Source: Zoogloea sp. (GTDB lineage Bacteria > Pseudomonadota > Gammaproteobacteria > Burkholderiales > Rhodocyclaceae). From it: a stretch of DNA of 48,842 nucleotides. Below the pieces are notes generated by a model. It had not been told where the DNA came from. It ran no database searches and was given only the letters and a program-made list of their open reading frames with translations. The position numbers and the translations under genes are program-made. Position 1 is the stretch's first letter; every line of letters begins with the position of its first letter. Below, in pieces: positions 35,425 through 43,317 of this stretch. The stretch spans positions 1 through 48,842 of the forward strand of contig NZ_JAKLLN010000030.1 of assembly GCF_023150065.1 (NCBI RefSeq). The letters run 5' to 3'.

Positions 35425-36003
35425 ATGAGCATGCTTTGTGACGTCCATCGGATCACGCCTGAACAAGCCGAGTGCCTGAAGCACTCACCGGATGCCATCA
35501 GTGATCTTCTCGGCTTTGAGGCGCCCTCCCCGAAGCAGGGACTCCTGGCCCGGCTGTTTGGAAAACCTGCCGCGCGCCCTGCGGCTGCGTCCCGACAACT
35601 CGAACCTATCCCTGCGGCCAACACCTTTGAACTGGAACAAGCCTGGCACATCCTGCACTTTCTGCTGTCTGGCAGTAACGCAGAGGGCACCTGGCCAATG
35701 GCCTTCCTGATGTCCGGCGGCGTCGAAGTGGGCCCTGATCAGGGCTACGGCCCAGCCCGACTGTTCAGCCCGGCACAAACCGGTGAAATCGCCGGGTTTC
35801 TGGGCTCGGTGTCTTTCGAGAGGCTTGAGGCCGCCTACATCCCCGAGGCCATCGAAGCCGCCGAAATCTACTGGCGCCCGTCGACCGACGCACAGGAGCA
35901 AAAGCAACAGCTGGGCGATCTCTGGCGAGTGCTCACGGATCTTCGGGCGTTCTTCGAAACGGCACGCCACGGGGGCGATGCAAGCCTCGTTTCCATTTAC
36001 TGA
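35425..36003 (+). CDS. DUF1877 family protein (YfbM-like)
   Basis: A 192-residue cytoplasmic protein with the DUF1877 layout: MLCDVHRITPEQAECL start, LEQAWHILHFLLSGS (the WH..HFLL signature), then GPARLFSPAQTGEIAGFL. DUF1877 proteins are small, common in accessory regions and of unknown function. A GGAG (35415-35418) precedes the ATG. Confidence 0.75.
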   Translation: MSMLCDVHRITPEQAECLKHSPDAISDLLGFEAPSPKQGLLARLFGKPAARPAAASRQLEPIPAANTFELEQAWHILHFLLSGSNAEGTWPMAFLMSGGVEVGPDQGYGPARLFSPAQTGEIAGFLGSVSFERLEAAYIPEAIEAAEIYWRPSTDAQEQKQQLGDLWRVLTDLRAFFETARHGGDASLVSIY

Positions 36004-36108
36004 ACGCCGCGCCACGGCGCACGCTGTACGCCCGCACGCCTCATTGCGGGTTCCCGAACCTTTACCATCGCGGCAAAAGACCCCGCCACCCACTGGAGCC
36101 CCACCGTC

Positions 36109-36438
36109 ATGTACTCCTCCACCTTCATCTTCGCCAAAAAAGAATACGACGAAGACTTCTATCGCCTGGACGAGGCCATTGCCCGGGCCGCCAAGGACAT
36201 CCCCGGCTACCTGGGTGAGGAGAGCTGGGAGAACCCCGGCACCGGACTGATCTCCAATGTGTATTACTGGGACAGCCTGGAGGCCCTGCAGGCGCTCATC
36301 CAGCACCCGACCCACCTGGAGGCCAAGGCCCGCCAGGCCAACTGGCTGGACGGATACCAGGTGGTGATCTCCCAGGTGCTCAAGACCTACGGCGACGCCG
36401 GGCTTCCCCAGACCCACTTCCTGAGACAACACCCATGA
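36109..36438 (+). CDS. Dimeric alpha-beta barrel (ABM-like) protein
   Basis: A 109-residue protein similar to antibiotic-biosynthesis-monooxygenase-like small enzymes (ferredoxin-like dimeric barrel): EESWENPGTGLISNVYYWDS, then LQALIQHPTHLEAKARQANW. No cofactor is expected; relatives oxidise small aromatic compounds or have unknown roles. Its stop overlaps the next ATG (ATGA), coupling it with a VOC protein. Confidence 0.75.
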   Translation: MYSSTFIFAKKEYDEDFYRLDEAIARAAKDIPGYLGEESWENPGTGLISNVYYWDSLEALQALIQHPTHLEAKARQANWLDGYQVVISQVLKTYGDAGLPQTHFLRQHP

Positions 36439-36827
36439 AACTCGCCTACACCATCCTTTACGTCCCCGACGTGCCCGCCTCCCTGGCTTTCTGCGAGGCG
36501 GCCTTCGGCTTGACGCGAAAGTTTCTCCACGAAAGCGGCACCTACGGCGAGCTGGAGACCGGCGCAACGACACTGTCCTTCGCGGCACATGAGCTGGGAG
36601 ACATGAACTTCGCTGGCGGGCATGTGCACGCCGACACCTCGGCCCAGCCCCTGGGCTTCGAGATCGGCCTCGTCACCGATGACGTGGCCCAAGCCCACGC
36701 CCGCGCGCTGGCCGCCGGGGCTACGGAGATGGCGCCCCCGGTGCAAAAACCCTGGGGGCAGACGGTGTCGTACGTGCGCTGCCCGGACGGGCTGCTGGTG
36801 GAGTTGTGCACGGCCGTCGGAGACTGA
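36435..36827 (+). CDS. VOC (glyoxalase/bleomycin-resistance fold) protein
   Basis: A 130-residue single vicinal-oxygen-chelate domain: AYTILYVPDVPASLAFCEAA at the start, GFEIGLVTDDVAQAHARAL in the middle and VSYVRCPDGLLVELCTAV with the metal-ligand glutamate at the end. Could be a lyase, dioxygenase or binding protein. Coupled to the preceding barrel protein. Confidence 0.85.
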   Translation: MKLAYTILYVPDVPASLAFCEAAFGLTRKFLHESGTYGELETGATTLSFAAHELGDMNFAGGHVHADTSAQPLGFEIGLVTDDVAQAHARALAAGATEMAPPVQKPWGQTVSYVRCPDGLLVELCTAVGD

Positions 36828-36831
36828 GGCT

Positions 36832-37392
36832 GTGAAGGCCTGGCGGGCGCTGCTGGCCAGCCTGCTCATCGCCGGCCTCCTCCTGAGCCCGCCTGCCAGC
36901 GCGGAACCCGCCTCCTGGCACCTGTGGCAGAGCAGGCTCACCGACAAGCTGATCTGCGCCCAGACCTCGCCCGGCGAAGGCTGGACCCGGCTGCGCGGCC
37001 CGTTTCGGGATGCGGGCTGCCGCCAGGCGACGACGAAGTCCCGTGGTGCCGGCTCACAAAGCCTGCCAAGCCAATCGCTTTCAGAAATCCACGCCCAGCC
37101 GCAGGTAGTAATACGCGCCGTTGTAGCCGAAGGGGGCGTACTGGGAGTACTGGATCACCTTGCCGGCACCCACCAGGCTGTCGTCGGTCTGGCCCCATTT
37201 ATCGGGGCGGACGTCGAAGAGATTGACGGCGCCCAGGGCCAGGCTCATATCCCTGTTGAGACGCAGGCAGAGCTCGGCGTCGAGGGTCCATTTGGCCGAG
37301 AAGGCCACCCGGTCGTAGGCACTGACGCTGTAGAACTTGCCGAAGCGGTTGAGGTTGAGCACCAGGTCGTAGATGCCCTGGCTGTATTTTGA
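36832..37392 (+). CDS. Small secreted protein gene with uncertain 3' end
   Basis: A GTG at 36832, 4 bp after the VOC stop, opens a frame with a clear Sec signal peptide (LLASLLIAGLLLSPPASAEP) followed by HLWQSRLTDKLICAQTSPGE and GPFRDAGC. After about 80 residues the reading frame runs on antisense into the TonB-receptor gene and stops only at 37392. The meaningful part seems to end near 37050; the rest looks like non-coding read-through, so a lost stop or a frameshift near 37030 is likely. No domain recognised. Confidence 0.45.
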   Translation: MKAWRALLASLLIAGLLLSPPASAEPASWHLWQSRLTDKLICAQTSPGEGWTRLRGPFRDAGCRQATTKSRGAGSQSLPSQSLSEIHAQPQVVIRAVVAEGGVLGVLDHLAGTHQAVVGLAPFIGADVEEIDGAQGQAHIPVETQAELGVEGPFGREGHPVVGTDAVELAEAVEVEHQVVDALAVF

Positions 37393-39477
37393 CCACAGCT
37401 TGATGGCGTCGGCGGGCTGGCTGCCTTCAATCAGTACCCGGGTGAAGGGGTCGAGGATCAGGTCGGTCATGTTGACGCCCAGCACGTCGGGCGCCTGATT
37501 GACCTTGGTGATGCGGGTGCGGCTGCGCTGGTAGGCGGCCACCAGCTTGAGCCGGGCGCTGTTTTCCAGTTCGCGGCTGTAGTCCAGGCGCAGGTCGAGG
37601 CCGCGGGTGCGGGTACCGATGGCGTTGGTGAAATACACCGCGCCGTCGATGTTGTTCCGGGCCAGTACGTCGGCAGCCTGGGGGCTCAGTGAAGACAGGC
37701 TGTAGGCCGAGATGTAGCCGGTGGGCAGGATGCGGTCGCGGATGTCGGTGACGAACACGTCGGCGCTGGCGGTGAGCCGTGACGAGGGCTGGAAGACCAT
37801 GCCCAGGGTGAGGTGGCGGGATTTTTCAGGCTTGAGGTCGGTGGCGCCCAGGGCCCGCGCCACCGGGTGATCGACGGCAAAATTGCCCCAGAACTGGGCC
37901 GCAGCATCGTTGCTGTTGCGGTAGGTACCCGTGTAGGAAAAGTGGCTCTGGGACAAGGACGGCGCCCGGAAACCTGTGCTCGCGCTGCTGCGGAAGAGCA
38001 GGTCTTCCGTGGCGCGGTAGCGCAGGGCCAGCTTGCCGTTGAGGGCGGAGCCAAAGTCGCTGTAATGCTCGGCGCGGGTGGCGGCGTCCAGCATCAGGCG
38101 CTCGGTGGCGCTGTACTTGAGGTCGCCATACAGGGAATGGGCCTGGCGCCGGGCCGACACTTCATTCTCCGCACTGAAGCCGGGAAAGCCCTGGGCGCCG
38201 TAGGCAAAGTTGTCGGCCGAGCCGAGCATGTAGGACGCGTCATCGCCCCTGACGATGCGGTAGCGCTCCTGGCGAAACTCGTATCCGCCCGCCAGGGTGT
38301 GGCGGCCGACCTTCTTGCTGAAATCGGCGTTGAGGATCTGCTGGGTGTAGCGCGTGGCGCCGCTGTCGAAGGACGTGGGCGTGGCCAGACCCAGGGAGGT
38401 GTTGAGGGAGTTATTGACGAAGAAGTGGTAGTCGTTGTGGCCGTGGGTGTAGCTGACGTCCCAGCGGGCGCCGTCATCGAGCACCCCACGCACCCCCGCC
38501 GTCGCCGAAAAATCCAGGATCTTCGGTTCGATCCGCGGCAGGAAGCCGTCGGGGTAGATGGCCGCGATGTTGCGGGAGTCGCCCGCCGTGCGGTAGAAGG
38601 CGCCGGCGCTGCTGCGGCGCCGGTCATACAGGCCATGCAGATACAGGGTGGCGTCGCCCCGGGGCAGCTCGGCATTGAGGGCGAACAGACCGTCTTGAGT
38701 GTCGGCATCGCCAAAGTGGGTGTTGATGCGGCCGCCGTCACTGGCATCCGGCCCGGCCCGGTTGGTGGCGCCCCGGTCGCGCCATTCGGCGCTGAGGTTG
38801 ATGAAACCGTCACCCGCCAGGGGCAGCGTATGAAACAGCGTGCCCTGCCGGGTGATGCCGTCGCCTTCGCCCGTGCGCCCGTAGGTAAACGTGGCCTGGC
38901 TGCGCTGGCCGTAGCCCTTGAGGATGACGTTGATGATGCCGGCGATGGCGTCGGAGCCATACTGGGCCGCCGCGCCGTCGCGCAGCACCTCCACCCGCTC
39001 GACGGCGCGCAGGGGGATGGTGGCCAGATCCACACCGGAGCTGCCCCGGCCCACCGTGCCGTTGTTGTGCAGCAGCGCGCCCTGGTGCAGCCGCTTGCCA
39101 TTGACCAGCACCAGCACCTGGTCGGGGCTGAGGCCGCGCAGGGTGAAGGGCGGCGCGTGGTCGGTGCCGTCGGTGATGCTGGGACGCGGGGCGTTGAAAC
39201 CCGGCACCAGCATGGCCAGGGCGCGCTGCAGGTCGGTCTGGCCGGTGGCCTGGAGCTGGGCCGCGGTGATGATGTCGATGGGGACTTCGGCATCCAGCGC
39301 GTCCCGGGCGCCCCCGCGGGAACCCACCGCAGCCTTGGCCTGGGTCTCCACCCGCAGCAGCTGGTCGAGGGGCCGCCGGTAGTAGTCGTTGGTCTGCTCA
39401 ACCGCCTTGTCGGCAGCCTGGGCCACACTGCCTACCGTCAGGGCGAGGCACAGCACGATGCGCCGGGGAGGGCTCAT
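37081..39477 (-). CDS. TonB-dependent outer-membrane receptor
   Basis: A 798-residue outer-membrane receptor: signal peptide ending in AQA, plug domain (VPIDIITAAQLQATGQTDLQ; LSPDQVLVLVNGKRLHQGAL; VERVEVLRDGAAAQYGSDAI; GIINVIL) and a 22-strand-type barrel ending in the aromatic residue F (LRLGVDF). The ligand is not evident; iron chelates, B12 and sugars are handled by relatives. Its ATG overlaps the stop of the yfiR-like gene (ATGA), and a diguanylate cyclase precedes that, so the receptor belongs to a c-di-GMP signalling operon. Confidence 0.93.
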   Translation of the reverse strand: MSPPRRIVLCLALTVGSVAQAADKAVEQTNDYYRRPLDQLLRVETQAKAAVGSRGGARDALDAEVPIDIITAAQLQATGQTDLQRALAMLVPGFNAPRPSITDGTDHAPPFTLRGLSPDQVLVLVNGKRLHQGALLHNNGTVGRGSSGVDLATIPLRAVERVEVLRDGAAAQYGSDAIAGIINVILKGYGQRSQATFTYGRTGEGDGITRQGTLFHTLPLAGDGFINLSAEWRDRGATNRAGPDASDGGRINTHFGDADTQDGLFALNAELPRGDATLYLHGLYDRRRSSAGAFYRTAGDSRNIAAIYPDGFLPRIEPKILDFSATAGVRGVLDDGARWDVSYTHGHNDYHFFVNNSLNTSLGLATPTSFDSGATRYTQQILNADFSKKVGRHTLAGGYEFRQERYRIVRGDDASYMLGSADNFAYGAQGFPGFSAENEVSARRQAHSLYGDLKYSATERLMLDAATRAEHYSDFGSALNGKLALRYRATEDLLFRSSASTGFRAPSLSQSHFSYTGTYRNSNDAAAQFWGNFAVDHPVARALGATDLKPEKSRHLTLGMVFQPSSRLTASADVFVTDIRDRILPTGYISAYSLSSLSPQAADVLARNNIDGAVYFTNAIGTRTRGLDLRLDYSRELENSARLKLVAAYQRSRTRITKVNQAPDVLGVNMTDLILDPFTRVLIEGSQPADAIKLWSKYSQGIYDLVLNLNRFGKFYSVSAYDRVAFSAKWTLDAELCLRLNRDMSLALGAVNLFDVRPDKWGQTDDSLVGAGKVIQYSQYAPFGYNGAYYYLRLGVDF

Positions 39478-39998
39478 GGCCTGTCCCCCCGCAGCACCGT
39501 GGCAATCGAAAGCAGGGGCGCGCCAATGCGCAGGCCCGACTTGAGGGCCGCCGCGTGGTTGATCTTGATGCGGGCCTTCTGCTCGACGAAATCGAGCTGG
39601 ATGATGCCGCCGCTCTCGGCAAACCCCTTGGCCTCGCTGATGGTCAGGATGCCGTTGCGCTGGGCGTGGTCGATGGCGGCGGCGCGGGCGGCCGAGCTGG
39701 CGAGGGTGATGAACAGGGCGTCCGTCTCTCCCACCTGATCGAGCCGGGTGGCATAGCGCAGCTCGATGGGCTTGTTGTGGATGCGCTTGTCCCGGTACAG
39801 GTCGTCAAGCAGCGTGCCGAAGGGGTTGTCGTCGAGCAGGGTGATCACAAAGCGCTCCCGGGGCTTGGCCGGCCACTCGATGTAACTCGCAAAACGGCCG
39901 ATGAACACCGCCTCGAGCTTGCGCTCCTCGTCGCCCGCCCACGCCCACGGCGCCTGCAGCAGCAGCGCCAGGCCCAACAACCCCAGAAACATCCTCAC
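39474..39998 (-). CDS. YfiR-family periplasmic protein
   Basis: A 174-residue protein with a signal peptide (GLLGLALLLQAPWAWA) and the YfiR/DUF4154 pattern: KLEAVFIGRFASYIEWPAK, then FVITLLDDNPFG, DALFITLASSAARAAAI, GILTISEAKGFAESGG and INHAAALKSGLRIGAPLL. In Pseudomonas YfiR represses the membrane diguanylate cyclase YfiN from the periplasm. A GTG at 39998 is preferred to the ATG 6 nt later because AGGGAGG (40010-40004) is then 5 nt away. Lies between its presumed target cyclase and a TonB receptor, with a 4-bp overlap to the latter. Confidence 0.88.
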   Translation of the reverse strand: MRMFLGLLGLALLLQAPWAWAGDEERKLEAVFIGRFASYIEWPAKPRERFVITLLDDNPFGTLLDDLYRDKRIHNKPIELRYATRLDQVGETDALFITLASSAARAAAIDHAQRNGILTISEAKGFAESGGIIQLDFVEQKARIKINHAAALKSGLRIGAPLLSIATVLRGDRP

Positions 39999-40011
39999 CC
40001 CGGCCTCCCTT

Positions 40012-41274
40012 TTAAGCCACCATGTAGCGGTTGCGACCGGCCTGCTTGGCGCGGTACAGGGCCTTATCGGCCGCACGGATCATTTTCTCGATGTCCTCGT
40101 GGGTCGAGCGGGGTACCGCCGAATGCACCCCCAGGCTCACCGTGACGTGGAACAGCGCATCCGCGCCATCGTCGATCTGGCGGGCTTCCACACCGGCACG
40201 GATGCGCTCGGCCACCGCAACCGTGACCTCCTCCGTGCCGCCATCGCAAACCACCAGAAACTCCTCACCCCCCAGCCGGGCCACCAGGTCGTAGTCGCGG
40301 GCATTGGCCTGCAGCACCCGGGCCACCTCCTGCAGCACCCGGTCGCCCGCGGGGTGGCCATGGCTATCGTTCACCGCCTTGAAGGCGTCGATGTCGAGCA
40401 TGATCACCCCCAGCGGCTCGCCCTTGCGCTGGGCACGGGCCAGCATGGTCTGGAGGCTGTCCATGGCATGACGGCGGTTGGCCAGCCCGGTCAGGGCATC
40501 CGTGGTGGCCAGCAGGCTGAGGCGGTCGTCCCGCTCGCGGATGTCCGACAGCATCGCGTTGAAACCGGCGTAGAGCGTCCCAAACTCGTCCCGCCGCTCG
40601 GCCTCCAGGCTCGCCCGGTAGTTCTTGGTGCGGGCCACGTCCTGCATGGCCCCCATCAGCTTCATGATCGGGCGGGTAAACAGGGACTGCAGCTTGAACG
40701 ACAGAAACAGCAGCAACACCAGCGTGAGCACCGACGTGGCCGCCTGCAGCAGCACCAACTCACGGATCTTGGCCCACACCACCCCGGTGTCGGCCACCAC
40801 AGCCAGCACCCCGATGGGCGCCCCCTCAAAGAACACCGGGCGCAACACCCCCATGAAGTCATCGTCGATGTGCTCCACAAAGCCATCGGGTCGACGCAGC
40901 GCATCGGCACTGGCGCGGATCCGCGCCTGCACGCCCGCCTGCAACTGCGGCACCTGCGCACCGGACACACGAGCCGCCCGATACTCGGCCAGCGGCCGCC
41001 CCGACTCGTCATTGACCACCGCCAGCAGAATGTGCGGATCGACCCGCAAGGAGGCCAGCATGGTGTTGGCGCTGCCTGCATCGCCAAAAGCCAGCGCCGC
41101 CCGCATGTTCTCGCTGATCACGTCGGTGAGCTGATGCAGCACGCGCAGCGACGCCCGGGACTCGCTCAGGTAGGTCGAATAGATCGTGATTGCCGACGAG
41201 ATCAGCAAGGCCAGCGCCGCGCTCAGCCCCAGCAGGACTATCAGCTTGTAGCGAATCGAGATCCTGTCAAACAT
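40012..41274 (-). CDS. Membrane diguanylate cyclase (YfiN/TpbB-like)
   Basis: A 420-residue inner-membrane protein: TM1 (about 12-35), periplasmic domain of CHASE8 style (SENMRAALAFGDAGSANTML), TM2 (about 175-195), HAMP (FTRPIMKLMGAMQDVA), and a GGDEF domain with GGEEF at 335-339 and DIDAFKAVNDSHGHPAGD. No EAL domain, so a synthase only. The layout matches YfiN, whose periplasmic part is held off by YfiR; the gene order cyclase-yfiR-receptor supports this. First gene of the operon. Confidence 0.92.
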   Translation of the reverse strand: MFDRISIRYKLIVLLGLSAALALLISSAITIYSTYLSESRASLRVLHQLTDVISENMRAALAFGDAGSANTMLASLRVDPHILLAVVNDESGRPLAEYRAARVSGAQVPQLQAGVQARIRASADALRRPDGFVEHIDDDFMGVLRPVFFEGAPIGVLAVVADTGVVWAKIRELVLLQAATSVLTLVLLLFLSFKLQSLFTRPIMKLMGAMQDVARTKNYRASLEAERRDEFGTLYAGFNAMLSDIRERDDRLSLLATTDALTGLANRRHAMDSLQTMLARAQRKGEPLGVIMLDIDAFKAVNDSHGHPAGDRVLQEVARVLQANARDYDLVARLGGEEFLVVCDGGTEEVTVAVAERIRAGVEARQIDDGADALFHVTVSLGVHSAVPRSTHEDIEKMIRAADKALYRAKQAGRNRYMVA

Positions 41275-41687
41275 CAGCTCTGCCCGTCTGCGCCTGCCTG
41301 GATCATCGGAGCCGGGAAGCTCCTGCAGGGCGGTTCTTGTTTATTGTTGTCTTCGGGCAATCGCCCGGCGCACAAGGCGGGGCGCCCCGACGCTGCCACA
41401 GAGGGGATCTTACCCGAAGCGTGGGGGGGAGCTTGGCTGTTGTGGGTGGGGGCCGCTTGGAGACCTCCACACCAGAACCGCCCGTGGAGCTTGCCAGCCT
41501 TACGGCCCGCTTCAATAGCCCCCTCTCATGCCCCCGCGGCCACCGGATGGCGAGCGCATGGAAAATGCCGTTTTCATGCTGGCTTATCCTCACGAAGTTG
41601 TGCAGAATCCTCGTTCATGAGCGAGGGCGTGGGGTTACGCAGCAAATCGTGCGTTGGCCGGGAGGAGATTTTCCACGGAGCGGCTTC
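41275..41687. other. Gene-poor boundary region before the cassette array
   Basis: 413 bp between the cyclase start and the first attC. No convincing gene, no integrase and no recognisable attI. A small hairpin CCTCG/CGAGG (41611-41628) is present. The base composition falls towards that of the cassettes on the right. Confidence 0.5.
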
Positions 41688-41756
41688 GTCCAACCCATCA
41701 TTAAACCGGACCTGTCGCAGCAAGCCGCGCCAGCCCTGTGAATTCAAACGTTAGAC
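41688..41756 (+). other. attC site 1 (intact)
   Basis: GTCCAAC (41688-41694) and GTTAGAC (41750-41756) match RYYYAAC...GTTRRRY and are complementary apart from one G-T pair. The 69-bp interior CCGGACCTGTCGCAGCAAGC is closely similar to that of attC 8. Marks the left edge of the first cassette. Confidence 0.8.
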
Positions 41757-41766
41757 ACCTCAGACC

Positions 41767-42057
41767 ATGACATCACCAGATCATCTGTTGAGCGTGACTA
41801 CTTCGCCTGGTGGCGACATCGTTACCATTCACGGCGACCTCGCTGGCATTATGTTTTTGCGCGATAGTCTTAATACACTGCTCACCAGGCTGTCTCAAGG
41901 CGAATGCGACCACAAGCACTTTAGGTCCCCCGATTGGGCAGGCTTTGAACTGAGCACTTCAATGTTGACCGCCGAGCAACACGCCGGACATATAACTGTC
42001 CATCACCTTGAAGTCTTGGCATGGTCGCCAGAGTGGAAGGTGAAGCATGGTTTGTAG
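41767..42057 (+). CDS. Cassette gene: Imm32-like immunity family protein
   Basis: A 96-residue protein starting 10 bp after attC 1. The sequence VTIHGDLAGIMFLRDSLNTL followed by CDHKHFRSPDWAGFELS resembles the Imm32 immunity family, members of which often occur alone in cassette arrays. No toxin is adjacent. If the identification is right, it may protect against an incoming toxin of another cell. No signal peptide; probably cytoplasmic. Confidence 0.6.
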   Translation: MTSPDHLLSVTTSPGGDIVTIHGDLAGIMFLRDSLNTLLTRLSQGECDHKHFRSPDWAGFELSTSMLTAEQHAGHITVHHLEVLAWSPEWKVKHGL

Positions 42058-42100
42058 TCTCTGGCGGTCAGCACCCTTCGCGGCCTCGCTCATGTCGAAC

Positions 42101-42107
42101 GTTGGGT
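42101..42107 (+). other. attC site 2, remnant
   Basis: Only the 3' core GTTGGGT, preceded by GTCGAAC, can be seen; no partner RYYYAAC lies in the 60 bp upstream. It marks the boundary between the first and second cassettes. Confidence 0.45.
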
Positions 42108-42128
42108 GTCAATATCAAACCTTATGCA

Positions 42129-42485
42129 ATGACCTGGGTCGCTAATCTCATCGCCGAATCAGAACGCGACTTGGTGTTCTTGTGGCACATCACGTCTGGC
42201 CGCTTCTCAAGCATCCCGCTGGCTGTGGCGCCATCGGAGATCGACATTGACAATGCTATATCTGAGCTTGTGGCAATTGGCGCGAGGATCGGATTCGGCG
42301 ACCCCAGCTCATCCGAATTCGTTGTTCCTCAAGAGCTACTGGTCAATGGCAAGCCATCAGCATCGAGAATTGCCGAGCTACGCCGCAATGCCCCGGAGAA
42401 CTACCACTTCCTCATTTTTGCAATCCGTCAGCCTGCCGCCCAACCCAACGCTGCAGCGGACCGCCTCCGGCAGCCGCTGAGCTAA
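42129..42485 (+). CDS. Cassette gene: uncharacterised 118-aa protein
   Basis: Start ATG 42129, 22 bp after the attC remnant. The 118-residue product begins MTWVANLIAESERDLVFLWH and contains SEIDIDNAISELVAIGARIG; no family is recognised. Its last 15 codons lie in attC 3 (AAQPNAAADRLRQPL), a common feature of cassettes. Codon use and G+C differ from the chromosome to the left. Confidence 0.6.
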   Translation: MTWVANLIAESERDLVFLWHITSGRFSSIPLAVAPSEIDIDNAISELVAIGARIGFGDPSSSEFVVPQELLVNGKPSASRIAELRRNAPENYHFLIFAIRQPAAQPNAAADRLRQPLS

Positions 42486-42495
42486 GACGTTGGGC
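42438..42495 (+). other. attC site 3 (intact)
   Basis: GCCCAAC (42438-42444) and GTTGGGC (42489-42495) are perfectly complementary; CAGCGG/CCGCTG forms an inner stem. 58 bp, overlapping the end of the upstream gene. Confidence 0.8.
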
Positions 42496-42530
42496 ATCTT
42501 ACGATCCACCTCATCTACTCAAGTAGCACT

Positions 42531-43205
42531 ATGCAAGTCCTAATAGTTGGTTCGGGAAAATTGGCGACGGAACTGCTGAACGAGCTTTCGCTCGGCGCCT
42601 CGCTCACGCTCCACCGTTGGTCTAACGCACCGCCTAAGCAAGACCGCTCGGTGGTCGTCCATGCTGGCTCCGGCAGAGAGCTAGACGATGTAATCGCCTA
42701 CTGTAGAGAAACGCACTCCGTTCTCGTTGAGCTATCAACCGGATCGAAGCTGGAAGGCACATCACCCACGTTTCCCGTCGTCATGTGCCCGAACACCAAC
42801 ATTCTCATGCTGAAGTTCATGAATATGCTGGCGATGAGCGGAAGGTTGTTCACGGGTTGCCACATCGAGTTGAGAGAGTCGCACCAAGCCGAAAAGCGGT
42901 CTGCTCCCGGTACCGCGATTTCAATCGCCCAGTCGTTGGGGCTTTCGGCCGAGGCCGTAGTTTCAGTGCGTGATCGAGATGAACAACTGAGCGCCTTGCG
43001 CATTCCTCCAGAACACCTTGGGCGCCACGCCGTACACAGCATTCTGATTGAAGATGGCGCTTGCCGCATCTCGCTCGAAACAAGGGTGTACGGAGCTTCC
43101 GCCTACGCCGATGGTGTTGCGAGGATCATATCTGCGGCCTCCTCACATCAACTTGAAGATCGCCTGTATGCAATCGACGAGTTTGTTGAACGTAGCTGGG
43201 TATAG
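42531..43205 (+). CDS. Cassette gene: DapB-like (dihydrodipicolinate reductase fold) protein
   Basis: A 224-residue protein. The start MQVLIVGSGKLATELLNELS is a short Rossmann motif; PNTNILMLKFMNML corresponds to the APNFSxGVNL region; ESHQAEKRSAPGTAISIAQ (116-134) aligns with the DapB active site EAHHRHKVDAPSGTA; the end HSILIEDGACRISLETRVYG fits the C-terminal strands. The catalytic Lys is kept (K122), but the second His is Gln and the Ser of PSGT is missing. It is shorter than DapB (about 270 residues). It may be a reductase for another substrate. Its start lies 36 bp after attC 3. Confidence 0.65.
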   Translation: MQVLIVGSGKLATELLNELSLGASLTLHRWSNAPPKQDRSVVVHAGSGRELDDVIAYCRETHSVLVELSTGSKLEGTSPTFPVVMCPNTNILMLKFMNMLAMSGRLFTGCHIELRESHQAEKRSAPGTAISIAQSLGLSAEAVVSVRDRDEQLSALRIPPEHLGRHAVHSILIEDGACRISLETRVYGASAYADGVARIISAASSHQLEDRLYAIDEFVERSWV

Positions 43206-43211
43206 CCCGAT

Positions 43212-43276
43212 GCCCAACAATCGCTTCGAGAGGACCACCCAAAAGCTACGCAAGCCGGCAAGTTCAAACATTGGGC
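43212..43276 (+). other. attC site 4 (3' core mutated)
   Basis: GCCCAAC (43212-43218) pairs with ATTGGGC (43270-43276); the invariant G of the GTT cleavage triplet is A. Inner arms are poorly paired. Probably a poor or dead recombination site. Confidence 0.6.
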
Positions 43277-43317
43277 ACCCACATCCTTATCCTTATCCTT
43301 ATCCATCTCATGGAACC

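Noticed and set aside
37813-39738. A 641-codon plus-strand frame opposite the TonB receptor
   Set aside because: The receptor has a signal peptide, plug motifs and operon context; the opposite frame has none.
41303-41593. A 96-codon minus-strand frame before the array
   Set aside because: No ribosome-binding site and no recognisable pattern; arginine/proline-rich as chance GC-rich frames are.
41275-41687. Search for integron integrase or attI beside the array
   Set aside because: No tyrosine-recombinase motif in any frame here or elsewhere in the window, so the array is called integrase-less, at least within these limits.
43284-43303. Tandem (TCCTTA)3 tract before the secreted cassette gene
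   Set aside because: Three units are too few to claim phase variation; it is simply noted.
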